Below, in pieces: positions 1-10,886 of a DNA stretch of 45,803 nucleotides. Each line of letters opens with the position of its first letter. Positions within the stretch are counted from its first letter, which is position 1. Origin of the DNA: Tieghemiomyces parasiticus (taxonomy: Eukaryota; Kickxellomycota; Dimargaritomycetes; Dimargaritales; Dimargaritaceae); contig JANBPT010000308.1 of assembly GCA_027575765.1 (NCBI GenBank), positions 1 through 45,803 of the forward strand, in the 5' to 3' direction. Below the pieces are notes generated by a model. That model saw only the letters and a program-made list of their open reading frames with translations, was not told where the DNA came from and searched no databases. A program made the translations under genes and the position numbers.

Positions 1-9
1 AAATTATAG

Positions 10-84
10 ACCATGGAAACGTCCATCATCTCCGCTCGTAACGTCGCCAACTTGGTTTGCCGCGACCTGTTTGACGAAGTCTGA
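10..84 (+). CDS. Prenylcysteine-oxidase-like protein, last exon only (partial)
   Basis: Only the 3' end of this gene is in the window. Codons from 10 to the TGA at 82-84 read TMETSIISARNVANLVCRDL and then FDEV. This closely matches the C-terminus of the complete prenylcysteine-oxidase-like gene at 3907-5752 (TMETSTVSSRNVANLIVRD). An in-frame TAG at 7-9 lies directly before the matching part and has the form of an intron 3' end (TTATAG), so position 10 is the likely start of the final exon. The downstream paralogue has no intron at this point, so the two copies would differ in gene structure. The family oxidises prenylcysteine thioethers with FAD, but function cannot be judged from 24 residues. 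The alternative is a pseudogene tail with a stop codon. Confidence 0.7.
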   Translation, partial: TMETSIISARNVANLVCRDLFDEV

Positions 85-3000
85 GTAGACCCGACGTACT
101 GGGCCCTGCGCTCACGCCTCCTCCCCCCCCCATATCATTTACATCACCAATGCGAATTCCGAACCGTCCGTCGACTTGCGGCCGGTTAGAAAGTCTAGCT
201 TGGCTTCATTGGCCGCCATCGCCACGGCCATACTTTCTGGTTACCCACCACCATTCTTAACTGGCCATTGGACAGTCGATTCGATCTCCGTTTTGGCCCT
301 CTTTCCTTCGTCATTTATCGTCGTTATTGACAGGATGTTTCAGGTTGGCCTCGCCGCCTTGACTTCCAACACCCGGCAATTTATCTAAATTTGTACCACT
401 AGCTTTACTTTCTACAGATAGGTGAGAATCTCTGCCTATGCTTCTTCTCTGCACGACAAGGCGATGTCACGCCCAAGTTTTACCAATAATGAAGGACGTT
501 ATATTATAACCCCCCCTCTCTCCTTGAGCGTCTAGCGCCATGGTTGACAATCCATAGAAACACATAAGACGTGGCCGACATCCGGAAGCAGCTGTAAAAC
601 AGGTTGGTCACTCTCTTTTACCTCGATCAGAATGGCTTAATTAAGCCCGTAGACCGTATCGCTTCTGGATGCCAACCGATCAACAGCATCTTGCGTGATC
701 GTCACAGTGCTAGTTCCTTAGTTGATTATAACTATTTTAATAGGGGCATGTCAGAAGCACTGCTACTACGGTGATCAAGCAGGGTAGCTCGCACCTGGGG
801 AATTTTGGTAAATCTAATGCCAGCGAAAGCTAGTGTCACACGTCGGTTCGCCCCCTTAGAAATATCCGCGATACTATTATTCACCATTTCAAGGCAAACT
901 CAATCGTATGTTGACCATCAGGGATCACTATTACCCCAGTCCTTCGAGTCCGGGCCTAATGCTTCTTATGTGTGCCGGGACTAGGATAGAAATTTTTTAA
1001 AAACCTAGTCAGCTATATTGTCACGGGTGCAAGATTCGAACAGGCGTACCAAGGGTCAAAGGTGGACTCCGACCGAATACTACACTACCTACACCGCATC
1101 GCCAATTGGACCGATTGATATTAGGACCTGGTTGATTACACGGATGAATGGACGAACGCCGCGACCCATTATTTTCCACTGCTATTACTAGTACTATCAA
1201 AAACGATGCACTCAGCTTGAAGGATAAAAAAGATGGATTGATAAGCGCCTATAAAAAAGTATCCTCAGAGAGATTCCGCTATATCCCACCAAAGCACGAT
1301 GTTGAAACGTACACCTTCCCCGACCACGTAAACCCTTTATGTCACATACTGTCGTGGACGCTAATTGATGGTCATGTGAAGGTGCGCTCGAATGGAGTAG
1401 ATCAACCCATGCCCGTAATCAGCTATGTAACCTAATTTGGCGGAGCACAGAGCGCAGCGTGAGCAAACTACGTTTCATCAGGGGCACGCGCACATCCTCC
1501 AAAGCTGATCAGACTCTACCTGAATAGGGAGCATAGGAATACTGTTAAGTGTGAGCAAGTAATCACTGGTGGTGAAGTCTAGGACCGGTTCGAGGTGAGG
1601 GGAGGGGTGGTAGGTTAAAAAACGTATTCCTATCCCTCCTGCCAGTAACTACCAATGACCGCAGAAAAGACTTGGAGGACCAAGGCGGTCAACTTCGGGG
1701 GTAACGCGCTAGGGTATATGTAACAGGGTTGAGAATACATGGCACCAATTATTAGTACCATTGTCACCTAGAGACTAATTGAAATGTTTCACGGCGCTCA
1801 GACGCTCGTCGTGTGATTAGCCTCATTCCTGGTCAGACTCGGCTGTTGATTCTCATCACAATCCATTCGGATATTGCCAAATTAGACCATGACATGTGCC
1901 AATATGGCGAGCTTGAGAAAGACACAAAAAATGTGAAGCGTGTGGGGGGGGGTTATGTATGGATTTGTTCGATACGTTGCAAGTCAGAATTTACTGGATC
2001 GTGTGAATGTTGGGTTTCTATCCGTGGCTAAAACGACGGACAAGGTTATTCCGCTCGGGTACGAATGGCGTATGAGAGACTAGTGCGGCCTAAGTTTAGC
2101 CGCTCTGATCCCTTTCCATTAGACGGTGTCGTTGGCTATTAATTCCCTGGGAGATTATCGTCGTTACTCAGTTCCGGAATTCACTTTGGCCCACGTCGGC
2201 CACTTGAAATGGGACTACCGAGTGCCCGTAGCTGATAAAAATGTCCTCGAGATTTTCTCGGCCGGAAATGCAGTCATGGCAGAATATGGGAGGAGAAAAA
2301 ACTAACCCTCGAAAGAGTGGTATTGTGGATCCCAATAAGGAAAGAATACAGCAAATGTCACAGTTTTAGGAAGCGGCGAGATTACCGAAACCATGGGGGT
2401 TGAAACCGCGTTGATTTCCCTCTATAACCAGGCTTGGGTTGTGGGGTCCCTTGTCGACGTAGCGATACGCTTCTCATAACTAAACCATAAAGGTATCATT
2501 GACGAGTAATAATTCGGACTCACTGGTCAGCCGCTTGTTTCAATAACTAAAGCCTATTAACTGGAAGACCTCAATGGACTGATGGTGACTAATGATAGGG
2601 CAGCGGTCAGTGTGTAGAAATGGGACGATGGTAATCCCTTTACTGCTGGGGTGGGAGCGATGGCTGAGGGAGCGCACTTGGGATACAACTCACTAGAAAA
2701 GAGGCCCCTCCCCCCGGGAGGGGGTGTAATGGAACCAGTCTTGGAAGAGTAAACACAGTGCCGCGATTGAGTCAGCACAAGTTGGTAAACAGGGACGTTG
2801 GAGACCCCAAAGAAATGTCAAGGGGCCTTTCGGCCCAGAAGCGTACAGTTCCATTTGATCGTTTGACCTAACATGCGCAGCAGGGCGACGCCGCTCGGAC
2901 GCTCATCAGACTAGTGCCGTGGGGTGTGTACGGCAGCAGGCAGCTGCAGCTCATTTTCAAATTTTAGGAGCAAATTTAATGCCGTGTCACGCACGGCCTG

Positions 3001-3906
3001 ATTACCTCCTGTACGCCCATTAGAAGTGGCGGGAGAGAGGGAGGGGGGAGGGCTACTGCCTACCTGAGGACATGCTCAGACGGCGTTTCGCACGCTATCT
3101 GCCACCTTCGACAGCCACCAAAGAAAGGGCTGGTAACCTCCTCCCATACACAGCTACGCCTGGAATCGGGCCAACCTTACCCACGTCCCACCCTCCCTAT
3201 CGGTCGCCTGCCTTGGTTAGGAATCTCCGCTGGAGGGCGTCGGCGCCCTACACCCTGGCCTCACTTTTCAGGCGAACCCGTGGTGATGTGGGAATAACCG
3301 GCTCCTGTAGTGTGTAGATAGATTCACCTTCCTCACTATTACCGTGCCTTGCGTGGAGGGGGGGGGCGGATTGTGTATAGGCGTGTGCGATGCGTTCCCC
3401 GCCGTCAGGTGTACAGTCTCACCAGATAGGATCGGTCACACTTTGGGCCCACCTGGATTTCCCCGGTTTGAGGCTGCGTCTTGTGCTCCATCTTCGTCTA
3501 CCTTCACTATTAGCCTGACCCACATTGGTGTCGTAAGGAACGGGGCCTGCTTCGTCTTCGCCGTTTCTACACCAGCCGGGATAAGATCAACCGCCTTCTT
3601 ATGCTGCTCCCGCTCTGGCCATTCTTCCGCGGGGCTGCCTTTAGCTCGCCGATTACCTCGTATGGTACCTTCTCATTCAACTATATAATCCCGGTCACCT
3701 CTGACCAAGTGTCCCTCACCACGCATTCTGGCTTAGCTTTTCTCTTACATACCACGTCCCCCACACTCGGGGCTCGTTTAATCTTCCTGACGAGTATATA
3801 TATATATATCCTAGAACTCCTGGCGCCGCACTTTCAGTTGACTGGTGCTTCATCGACACTGATACCGCATCGTCAATAGCTATAACTAATTTCAACACCG
3901 GCTATC
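85..3906. other. Spacer between the two prenylcysteine-oxidase-like genes
   Basis: About 3.8 kb without a gene I can support. Short open frames occur, for example at 1148-1435, but they have none of the GC-rich codon bias of the neighbouring genes and I recognise no domain in them. The last 600-800 bases (about 3070-3900) become pyrimidine-rich on the plus strand, like the leaders of other genes here, and are probably the promoter and 5' leader of the gene at 3907. A short (TA)n run lies at 3795-3809. Confidence 0.6.
3795..3809. repeat. TA dinucleotide run
   Basis: Alternating T and A for about 15 bases, roughly 100 bp upstream of the start codon at 3907. It could serve as a TATA-like element, but its length is microsatellite-like. 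Confidence 0.6.
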
Positions 3907-5752
3907 ATGAAAGTCTCCGCGTACGCCTTCCTTGCCTTCGGTGCCTTGGGGCTTTCCCTCGGGTCCACCACCCCCAAGCAGATCGCCATCATTGGTAAGT
4001 TCAAAATCTGTAGGGCCCAGTGGCACCGCCGCTTACCTGTCGTACAAAAGGGTAGCGCAGCACCTGAAGTACCTTGAGTACCAGCCATCAACTGCTTTTC
4101 CACTGACGCGAATCCCCCGCTACTTCCGCCTCCTCCCTCCTCTACCCTGGTTTTAATTTCCGTAGGCGGCGGCGCCTCGGGGTCTTCTGCGGCTATGTAC
4201 ATTGCCCAGGCGATGCAAGAGGCTTCGATCCCGTGCCAAATCACCCTCTACGAGAAAAACTCCCGTCTAGGCGGTCGCGTACAGTCCTTCAATGTACCCG
4301 CTACTAACCTGATTGTGGAGGCTGGTGCCTCAATTTTCGTCAATATTAACTACAATCTGATGGACGCGGCCAGTCAGTTTGGGCTTAACGTGATCGATGC
4401 CGGAATCGAGCAGTCCCTGGCCAACCCACCGAACGCAATCTGGAACCAGACTGGGATCGAATATCAGACAACTGGAAATGAGGCAGTCGATACTGTCGGG
4501 ATGCTCGAGCGTTTCGGCGCCTACACACTACAGACCGTAAGTTGCTTGAATATCGTACCGAGCTTTTCAACCATCGGTAGCCAGCTTGTATTTTTTATAT
4601 AATCCCCTTTGCTTTTTTTATCAGCACTCACCCTGTATCTACCACCATCTTACTGTACGTTCGACTCCCGTTTTATCTCAGGTCTCCAACTTTGTCAGCG
4701 AGATTGTGACGAAGTACATGCAAATCTACGGTGCCACGACTACGGCCTTCAACACCATCAATGATATGTTGGTATTTATGGGCGTTCAGGACACGACCAC
4801 CACTACGGCGCAAGCCGCGCTCGATACCTTCCCAGACCTCAACCAGCTCTTCCTCACCGAGCGGGTCGAAATCTCCACCCGTGTTAACTACGGTCAGTCT
4901 CTCGCCCAGATCCACACCATGGGTATGGCCATCAGCATGGCCGCCGGGTCCAGCGGTGGGCTTCAGATTCAGGCTGGTAACCAGCGTATTTTTGAGAGGA
5001 TGGCGGCGGCTAGCGGCGCATCGATCAGTCTCAACACGCCTGTGGCCTCGGTGGCTAAGCAGACCACCAGTGGGGGGGATACTCAGTATGTGGTGACCAC
5101 CAAGACCGGAAAAGCTACCACATTCGACGCAGTGGTCATGGCGTCCCCGCCCAACACGTACCACGACGCTGCCATCCAGTGGAAGAACCTGACTAGCGGA
5201 GCCTACCTGTCCAACCCTGGGGCCCTGTCTCCCCCGGTCAACTACTACCTCATCCACGTGACATTTGTGGCCGGTGTCCTCAGACCGTCGTACTTCAACC
5301 GCGGTACTCCTACGCTCAACATGACTGTCATCCCGCTGGAGAACTACAGCACCCAGGGAGGCTCGACCGTCCTGCCCTGGACGTCGCTGTCGCACGAGTA
5401 CGTCCTCACCACCACCGACACCTTTAACATTTGCAAGTACAACAAGAACTCCACCAGCGTCATTACCCCGTCCGCCGTCTTTACGGTTACCAAACTCTTT
5501 TCCCCCCAGCCCTTGTCGGAGTCGGTGCTCAACCAGATGTACTCGATTCGACTGTGGACCAAGACTGTCCAGCACTACGCTTACCCGAACTTGGTCCCCC
5601 GTAGCAGTAGCAATATGCCCCCCGTGACGGTCGATAGTCAGCTCTACTTCCCTAACGCGTTCGAGCCATTCATCTCGACCATGGAAACGTCAACCGTGTC
5701 GTCCCGCAACGTGGCCAACCTAATTGTTCGTGATTTCGGTGGATCATCGTAG
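3907..5752 (+). CDS. Prenylcysteine oxidase/lyase-like flavoprotein
   Basis: Three exons: 3907-3994, 4166-4536 and 4682-5752 (509 aa). Introns of 171 and 145 nt start with GTAAGT. Residues 1-19 (MKVSAYAFLAFGALGLSLG) are a signal peptide. The first intron splits the FAD-binding Rossmann motif, which splices to IAIIGGGASG (about residues 26-35), followed by the YEKNSRLGGRV segment typical of amine-oxidase-like flavoproteins. Further on, RVNYGQS, then GLQIQAGNQRIFERM and the C-terminal LYFPNAFEPFISTMETS block match prenylcysteine oxidase (Pcyox1), and the length fits (about 505 aa in animals). The family cleaves farnesyl- or geranylgeranyl-cysteine to free cysteine, prenyl aldehyde and H2O2 in a lumenal or secreted compartment. 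Substrate specificity here is inferred. A tandem paralogue ends at position 84. Confidence 0.9.
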
Positions 5753-7728
5753 GGAACGAAGGGGGAGGATGGGGCATGGTTGCAACTGATGGCAGCCAGG
5801 CCCAATGGGATCTTTAGCTTTCCTCCCTCCCTCTCTTTATCCATCTGCGCGATTTAACCTGAGGATTGCCATGGCTCATACGGTACCATGGACCATGTCT
5901 AGTAGCGGAAATTCCTGGCCATACAACTATCATCTCTACTTCCCTGGGCTGTGTTTGACTGAATCCTGATTGGCGGGGTATGGTATTAGTAAGTATTTAA
6001 TAGTCATCATGTTGAGTATGTTAAAGTAGGGGGGACTACTGTGAACGATAAGGGGGTCAAATTGTTATACTGGTTTGATTTTTTTTAAAAGAAGGGAACG
6101 GGGCTTGTCCACTCGGTGAATGGTAATGGAGATGACAGGAGAAGGGACTGCGCTATTTCAGTTGGTTTTCTACGACGAGTAGGGTGTGATCTGAGGGGGG
6201 GAATCAGGAGGCGACTTGGCCAAGAGTATAAAAATATACCCTGGTATTGCACACTTAACAAACCAACCCTTGGATGCGATTTATTTATCTTATGTACGTA
6301 GGCTAGTAGATACCACGCTTCCGTCGAAGGTGGTCAGGCGGATTTGGCGCCGGTTCTCTGCCTATGGTAGGGCAGGGTCAGATGTGTACCTGGATCAATG
6401 GTGGGCCAAAAAAAAGGAGTTCTCTTGGACCGTCAAGACGCGGTCTAAGGTCCTACGGGTATTGTCCCATCACGAAAGGGCGGTCTGAGGATTATATTAG
6501 GTAACAGGCCTCGCCCACAGCCGGTGGGGGCGGGTGACGCGGGGAGTGGAGAGAATCCGGCACGTCCATATTATCATCGGATCCTGCACCTGTTGACTAC
6601 CTCGGCATCACGACGAGACGATAGCCCAGACAGCGGTTGTGTACAGAAGACGGTGACGAAGCCACAGCCCACCAGTGCATTAACTGCTGCGGGCCGTTTG
6701 CTAAGAGATTGCCAATTGAAGGGTTGCAGTTCCCGTACTGTGCCCCAAGGGGCCCGTACATCATCAGGGAGCTACCCTGGTTACTCTGCTACGCACATGA
6801 GAGCCCTGGCCGTCGACAACGCTGTCCAATAGACGGGCGGGAGCAGGAATGGCGTTTCAGCGCTGGTATGCATACGGGGTGAGTGGTTGAATAAATCTAG
6901 GCACTCGGATGGAACGTTAATGGATTCGCTGGCACACTGCCCTTATGGAGTGTTTCGGCACGGTCGTTGGGCTGGCCTGCGCTGGTTGGGGTGTCCGAAG
7001 TATGCACGAATCCAGATCAATGGACGCTGGTCACAGCGGGACTTGCATCTTGCCTTTTTTTTCCGCCTTGGGCCTTACCTCGTCCGTTGGGGCCGTGTGA
7101 CGGGCGGAGTCTGAATACATATTTTTTTTATCGACTTCCGTATTGGGCGACTCTCCAGCCCCCACAGCTGCTTCATTGGAGCCGTCCGCTGTTCCCCTAG
7201 GTCTTCCCTTGCCCCACTTTCATTTTGACTTGCTACTGGCCTTGTCGCGGACAACCCGCAACCCTCTCTGGCTAGCAATCCCTTACCGTTCCGATTTACC
7301 ATTTCTCTCCAAGGGGTTGGACTCTCCCCACCTCTAGCCCCCAGCTAACCCGTTGGGCCTCGGCACATCCCTCGTCGTTTCTCCCGGTCCCGTTCCAGCT
7401 ATCGTAACCGTGAAGGCCGCCCACACTTGCTACCACCCGCCTTTGTCCCCCCCTCCTCGCTATCCTTCGCCACTTCACCTGCCTGTTTTTTGACTGCCCT
7501 TTATCTGTTCATTGCGGGAGCGTCCCTCGTCACCGGCCCCGGTCCGCTTGTGGCCGACACCAATTCGACTCTTGAAACCCACCCCCCCTCAGTCGTGTGG
7601 CCTTTGCCTGAGCCTCAGCGTCGCCCCTAGCTGTTCTTTTGGACAGACTTAAGAGCAAGGAAGGGGGCGTGTGTCACTCATAGCGTTATAGCCCGCGTGC
7701 CTACCCCTCGCCTCTACAATCTCGCCCG
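5753..7728. other. Spacer; 3' part is a pyrimidine-rich leader
   Basis: No gene recognised. The first 1.3 kb is mixed sequence. From about 7120 to 7728 the plus strand is strongly C/T-rich, which opens spurious reading frames such as 7427-7630. This is most likely the promoter and 5' leader of the gene starting at 7729. Confidence 0.55.
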
Positions 7729-9612
7729 ATGCCCAAGAAGGGTCTCCTGCGTTGCCACGGCCGTGCGGGGCTAGCCCGGTGTCACGCGGTACACGAGATT
7801 CCCGCTGGCACTCTCACGGCCCAGAAGACCCGAATCTACTATTGTCCTCGCCACACGGGTCAGCGCTGCGGGACCGCCGCCGTAGACCGCGGTGTCGTCA
7901 TAACCGTGCCGGTCCCCACCCAGATCCTCACCACCCACCTATTAGAACCCAGCCCCGTCCGCCCCGAATCTGTCCCGGTTCCCGACCTTGTTTATTACCC
8001 GCCCGCGTGCCCTAACATCGACCCCTCGCCCCCACCACCACGCTTTTTACCGCCGTCACCACCCGCCGACACCACACCCAACTTACCGACTCCGACCCCG
8101 CCCCCGTCCCCGCCGCCCTCCCTCGCCATGCGCTCTAAGCCTCCCACCCTCGCCAACCCGTTGGACGCCGTGAAGCAGGCCATCACCTCTAAGGTCCGCT
8201 CCAAAATCGAGGAGAAGTTTGGTGGGCCCGGCAGGACCTTACACAACCTCCAGACCCTGGGGGGCTACTTTAACAATGGGTGGGAGGTGGTTACCGCCCT
8301 CCTGGCCGACGACGAGAGCAAGCCGCCCTCAAATAAGTTTGGCAGCGTCCACAGCGGCAAGGACACCCTGACTAATGTCGACCTCAAGCCCGAGAAGAGC
8401 ACCGTCGACGACGACAGTAAGCGTATCTTTTACAAGGCCAAACGGTTTCAGCTCCCAAAGTTCTCTGACCTATTCAAAGAGGAACGACCCCTGTACGGTG
8501 AGGTCCAAACCTTACCCGACGGCCAGTTCAAAATCCCCTGCCAGGCCCTCAAACAATCGGGGGATCCCTGTTCCCGGTCGGTGGTAGTGGCCCACGACCC
8601 GCGCACCCACGGGTGGTCGACGATTGGAAACGAGCTGTGCTGCTGGCAACACCAGGACACGCTGGCTGCCACCCACGCGCAGGCCACATCCATCAGCCAG
8701 GGGCCCTATCAGGGAGTGATTGACCCGCGGCTGTCCAAACCCATCAAGGACAGCCTCTACGCCGAGCTGCAGAAACCCATTTCGCCCGCCGACCGACCAG
8801 GGTTTATTTACGTGTACCAGCTGGTTAGCCAGTCGCGGCCTCGCGGGTGGCAACTGGGGCTCTCCGGCGACCAGGATGTGACGGTTCGCCTCAAGATTGG
8901 TCGGTCGGTGGATGTAGACCGTCGAATGAAGCAGTGGCAGGGTCAGTGCGGCTACGAGCTATACCTTCTCGAATTTTTCCCCGCCCCGGTTGACCCGACC
9001 CCGTCGTCCAAACTCACCTCGACCCTCGAGTCCAAGCTGCTGTCCCTGCCCGATACCAACTTTTCGCTATCCACTCCGTTCCTCGAGAGTCTGCCGGCCA
9101 ACCTGAAGCGATACCTAGTGGGAAACCTGCTCCGGGAGAACCCGCGCGCCGCCCGGCTCATTGAGGAAGCGGCGGACCGGGCGGCCGGGGATGACGATCA
9201 TTATGGCGAGCGTGGGGCTAATGGAGGCCAATCTCGCGCCATCGGCCACCACCAGGATTCTGCCGCCGCTACCGCCCTCCGCCGCGTCACCCACCAGGCT
9301 GCCTCGAAACCGGGGGCAATGACCCCACCGGACCTACCGCGTTGCGCCCATGCCAACAAGGCTGAGCGACTCATCCACCTCACACTAGCCCAACACCGCG
9401 TCCACCAGGAGCCATGTGCGGCTTGCGGGAGTATCCATAAGGAATGGTTTGAGACCAAGGTGCCACGGTCGGCCTTCGTCAGCATGAAGGACGACGCTGG
9501 CCAGGTGGGGACCGGGTGGCATCTCGACCCGAAGGCCTGGTACGGGATGGAGTTCCGCGAGGTAATCATTCATTGGTTACGGTATTTACAGGACCAGTAC
9601 GGTCTGGCCTAG
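7729..9612 (+). CDS. Fungal DUF1766 protein with T5orf172-type GIY-YIG domain
   Basis: Single exon, 627 aa. The N-terminus (about 1-50) carries Cys/His pairs (RCHGRAGLARCH, then YYCPRHTGQRC). Residues about 70-135 are proline-rich and disordered. A second Cys/His patch (IPCQALKQSGDPC, then ELCCWQHQ) precedes the GIY-YIG fold: GFIYVYQL from G358, the KIGR segment at 389-392 and RRMKQWQ. The downstream KAERLIHLTLAQHR (E546) and CAACGSIHKEWFE (from C563) are the conserved blocks of fungal DUF1766 proteins. E546 is the likely catalytic acid if nuclease activity is kept. Fission yeast mug113 belongs to this T5orf172 group. The biological role is unknown; a DNA-processing nuclease is an inference from the fold. 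About 70 residues between the GIY-YIG core and KAERL (Asp/Gly/His-rich, about 480-535) look like a linker. Confidence 0.8.
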   Translation: MPKKGLLRCHGRAGLARCHAVHEIPAGTLTAQKTRIYYCPRHTGQRCGTAAVDRGVVITVPVPTQILTTHLLEPSPVRPESVPVPDLVYYPPACPNIDPSPPPPRFLPPSPPADTTPNLPTPTPPPSPPPSLAMRSKPPTLANPLDAVKQAITSKVRSKIEEKFGGPGRTLHNLQTLGGYFNNGWEVVTALLADDESKPPSNKFGSVHSGKDTLTNVDLKPEKSTVDDDSKRIFYKAKRFQLPKFSDLFKEERPLYGEVQTLPDGQFKIPCQALKQSGDPCSRSVVVAHDPRTHGWSTIGNELCCWQHQDTLAATHAQATSISQGPYQGVIDPRLSKPIKDSLYAELQKPISPADRPGFIYVYQLVSQSRPRGWQLGLSGDQDVTVRLKIGRSVDVDRRMKQWQGQCGYELYLLEFFPAPVDPTPSSKLTSTLESKLLSLPDTNFSLSTPFLESLPANLKRYLVGNLLRENPRAARLIEEAADRAAGDDDHYGERGANGGQSRAIGHHQDSAAATALRRVTHQAASKPGAMTPPDLPRCAHANKAERLIHLTLAQHRVHQEPCAACGSIHKEWFETKVPRSAFVSMKDDAGQVGTGWHLDPKAWYGMEFREVIIHWLRYLQDQYGLA

Positions 9613-10886
9613 AAAAACGCTGGCTTAGGCTGTATCCCATCCAGAGCCCGGTATGTGGGGGGGGGGGTTGTCGTCTCAACTCTCCCACTGTTGCACCTTC
9701 CTTGTCCTCATCGCTCTGCATCTGCGTTTGGTTACTTTCGACCACTTCTTTTTTTTTTTTGGTTTCGTTCATTCTCACCCGTCTTCTCCCGCGTCATGTA
9801 CATACTATTACAGTATCATTACTCCATCTGCTTTCGCTCGCCCCGTTCCATTTCATCATCCCATTCTCATATTACTACCTACCCCACCCCCCCCCAATTA
9901 TATTAATTTAGGCATATTCAATATATTCAATGTGGTCTAGCGTTGGTGGATGATTCACATGGGATCCAGGGTCTAGTGTAGGGTTGAGGAGATGGTATAG
10001 GGGCGGAGGGAGTGGCCGAGGGCAGTACGTTGACCAGCAGCCCAGCCGCTTTGGCATAAATGAAATTCCTTTATCCTTCAAGTCTGCGATTAACGAAAGC
10101 GGGCTTAATAGCTGTCATCGTATGCTACTTACTACGGAGTGCTTGGGCGCGGATCGCTACAGTGTGGGCCGTGACCAGGTTTCTGGCGTAGAGAGGGGCA
10201 GCGTTGGCCAGAGTTTGGTCGGATGAATATTCGCCACAGCTGGCTGATGACCCATGCGTGTGCCGTGAGATAGGGGGACCGGGAAGGTCTCTTTGTTCGG
10301 TGCAGGGGGAGGAAGGGCCGCAGCCTGGCATTCTAAACCACCCACCACTTCGCCCGCCTCGCACGTAGAGCGGGCCAGATATTTATCATCCCTAGCATGC
10401 ACTTCAAGGGCCACATACAGGGCCATGTAATTGCCAGACCCCAGTCCGTTCTCTGCCATAGCCTGCGTGCAGGTAAACACCCAGATTTTAGCCTACTTTG
10501 TCTAATAACTGAGGGGTGGGGGTGGTCCTTACCAGTCCCTCTGTCATGACCAATCGGCTTGGCCTTGGCCGCAGTTCCCGCCCGTCCCCCTCCCCCACCC
10601 AGGGTCTACTTTCTTTCCCCTTCGCTGCGGGTTTCGTCAGAGGCCCTACCTAATCGTCCGTTCTCCCCCCTCCGCCTTTTTTCACAGCCCTCTCCTCATC
10701 GCGGACGACTATTGCATTCGCCATTGGAAACCTCAACGCTCCGGTATGCACCACTGGACCGTCGTATTGACCTTCTACCCAACCCACACTGTTTCTACCT
10801 TCCTCGCTGCCCAGTGCTCACTTTACTCTGCCATAAGCGATCTCTCCCACTTGCGCCCTCTCCAGTAGCATCCGCGTCCCATCGCC
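9613..10886. other. Spacer and leader of the LTN1 gene
   Basis: No supported gene. 9640-9900 is C/T-rich with a long T run at about 9748-9759, possibly the 3' region of the preceding gene. On the minus strand, 10157-10480 is open for 107 codons without a recognised domain. 10520-10886 is C/T-rich and directly precedes the LTN1 start codon. Confidence 0.5.

Noticed and set aside
1020..1050. GATTCGAAC motif resembling a tRNA T loop on the minus strand
   Set aside because: The flanking bases do not form a T stem, and no acceptor or anticodon arm is found around it.
1148..1435. 95-codon plus-strand open frame in the first spacer
   Set aside because: It has an ATG and reasonable amino-acid mix, but AT-rich codon use unlike all real genes here, no recognised domain and no splice partner.
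4673..5575. 300-codon open frame on the minus strand inside the prenylcysteine-oxidase-like gene
   Set aside because: It is antisense to a clear conserved exon. Its Arg/Gly/Val-rich protein is the usual product of reading GC-rich codons backwards.
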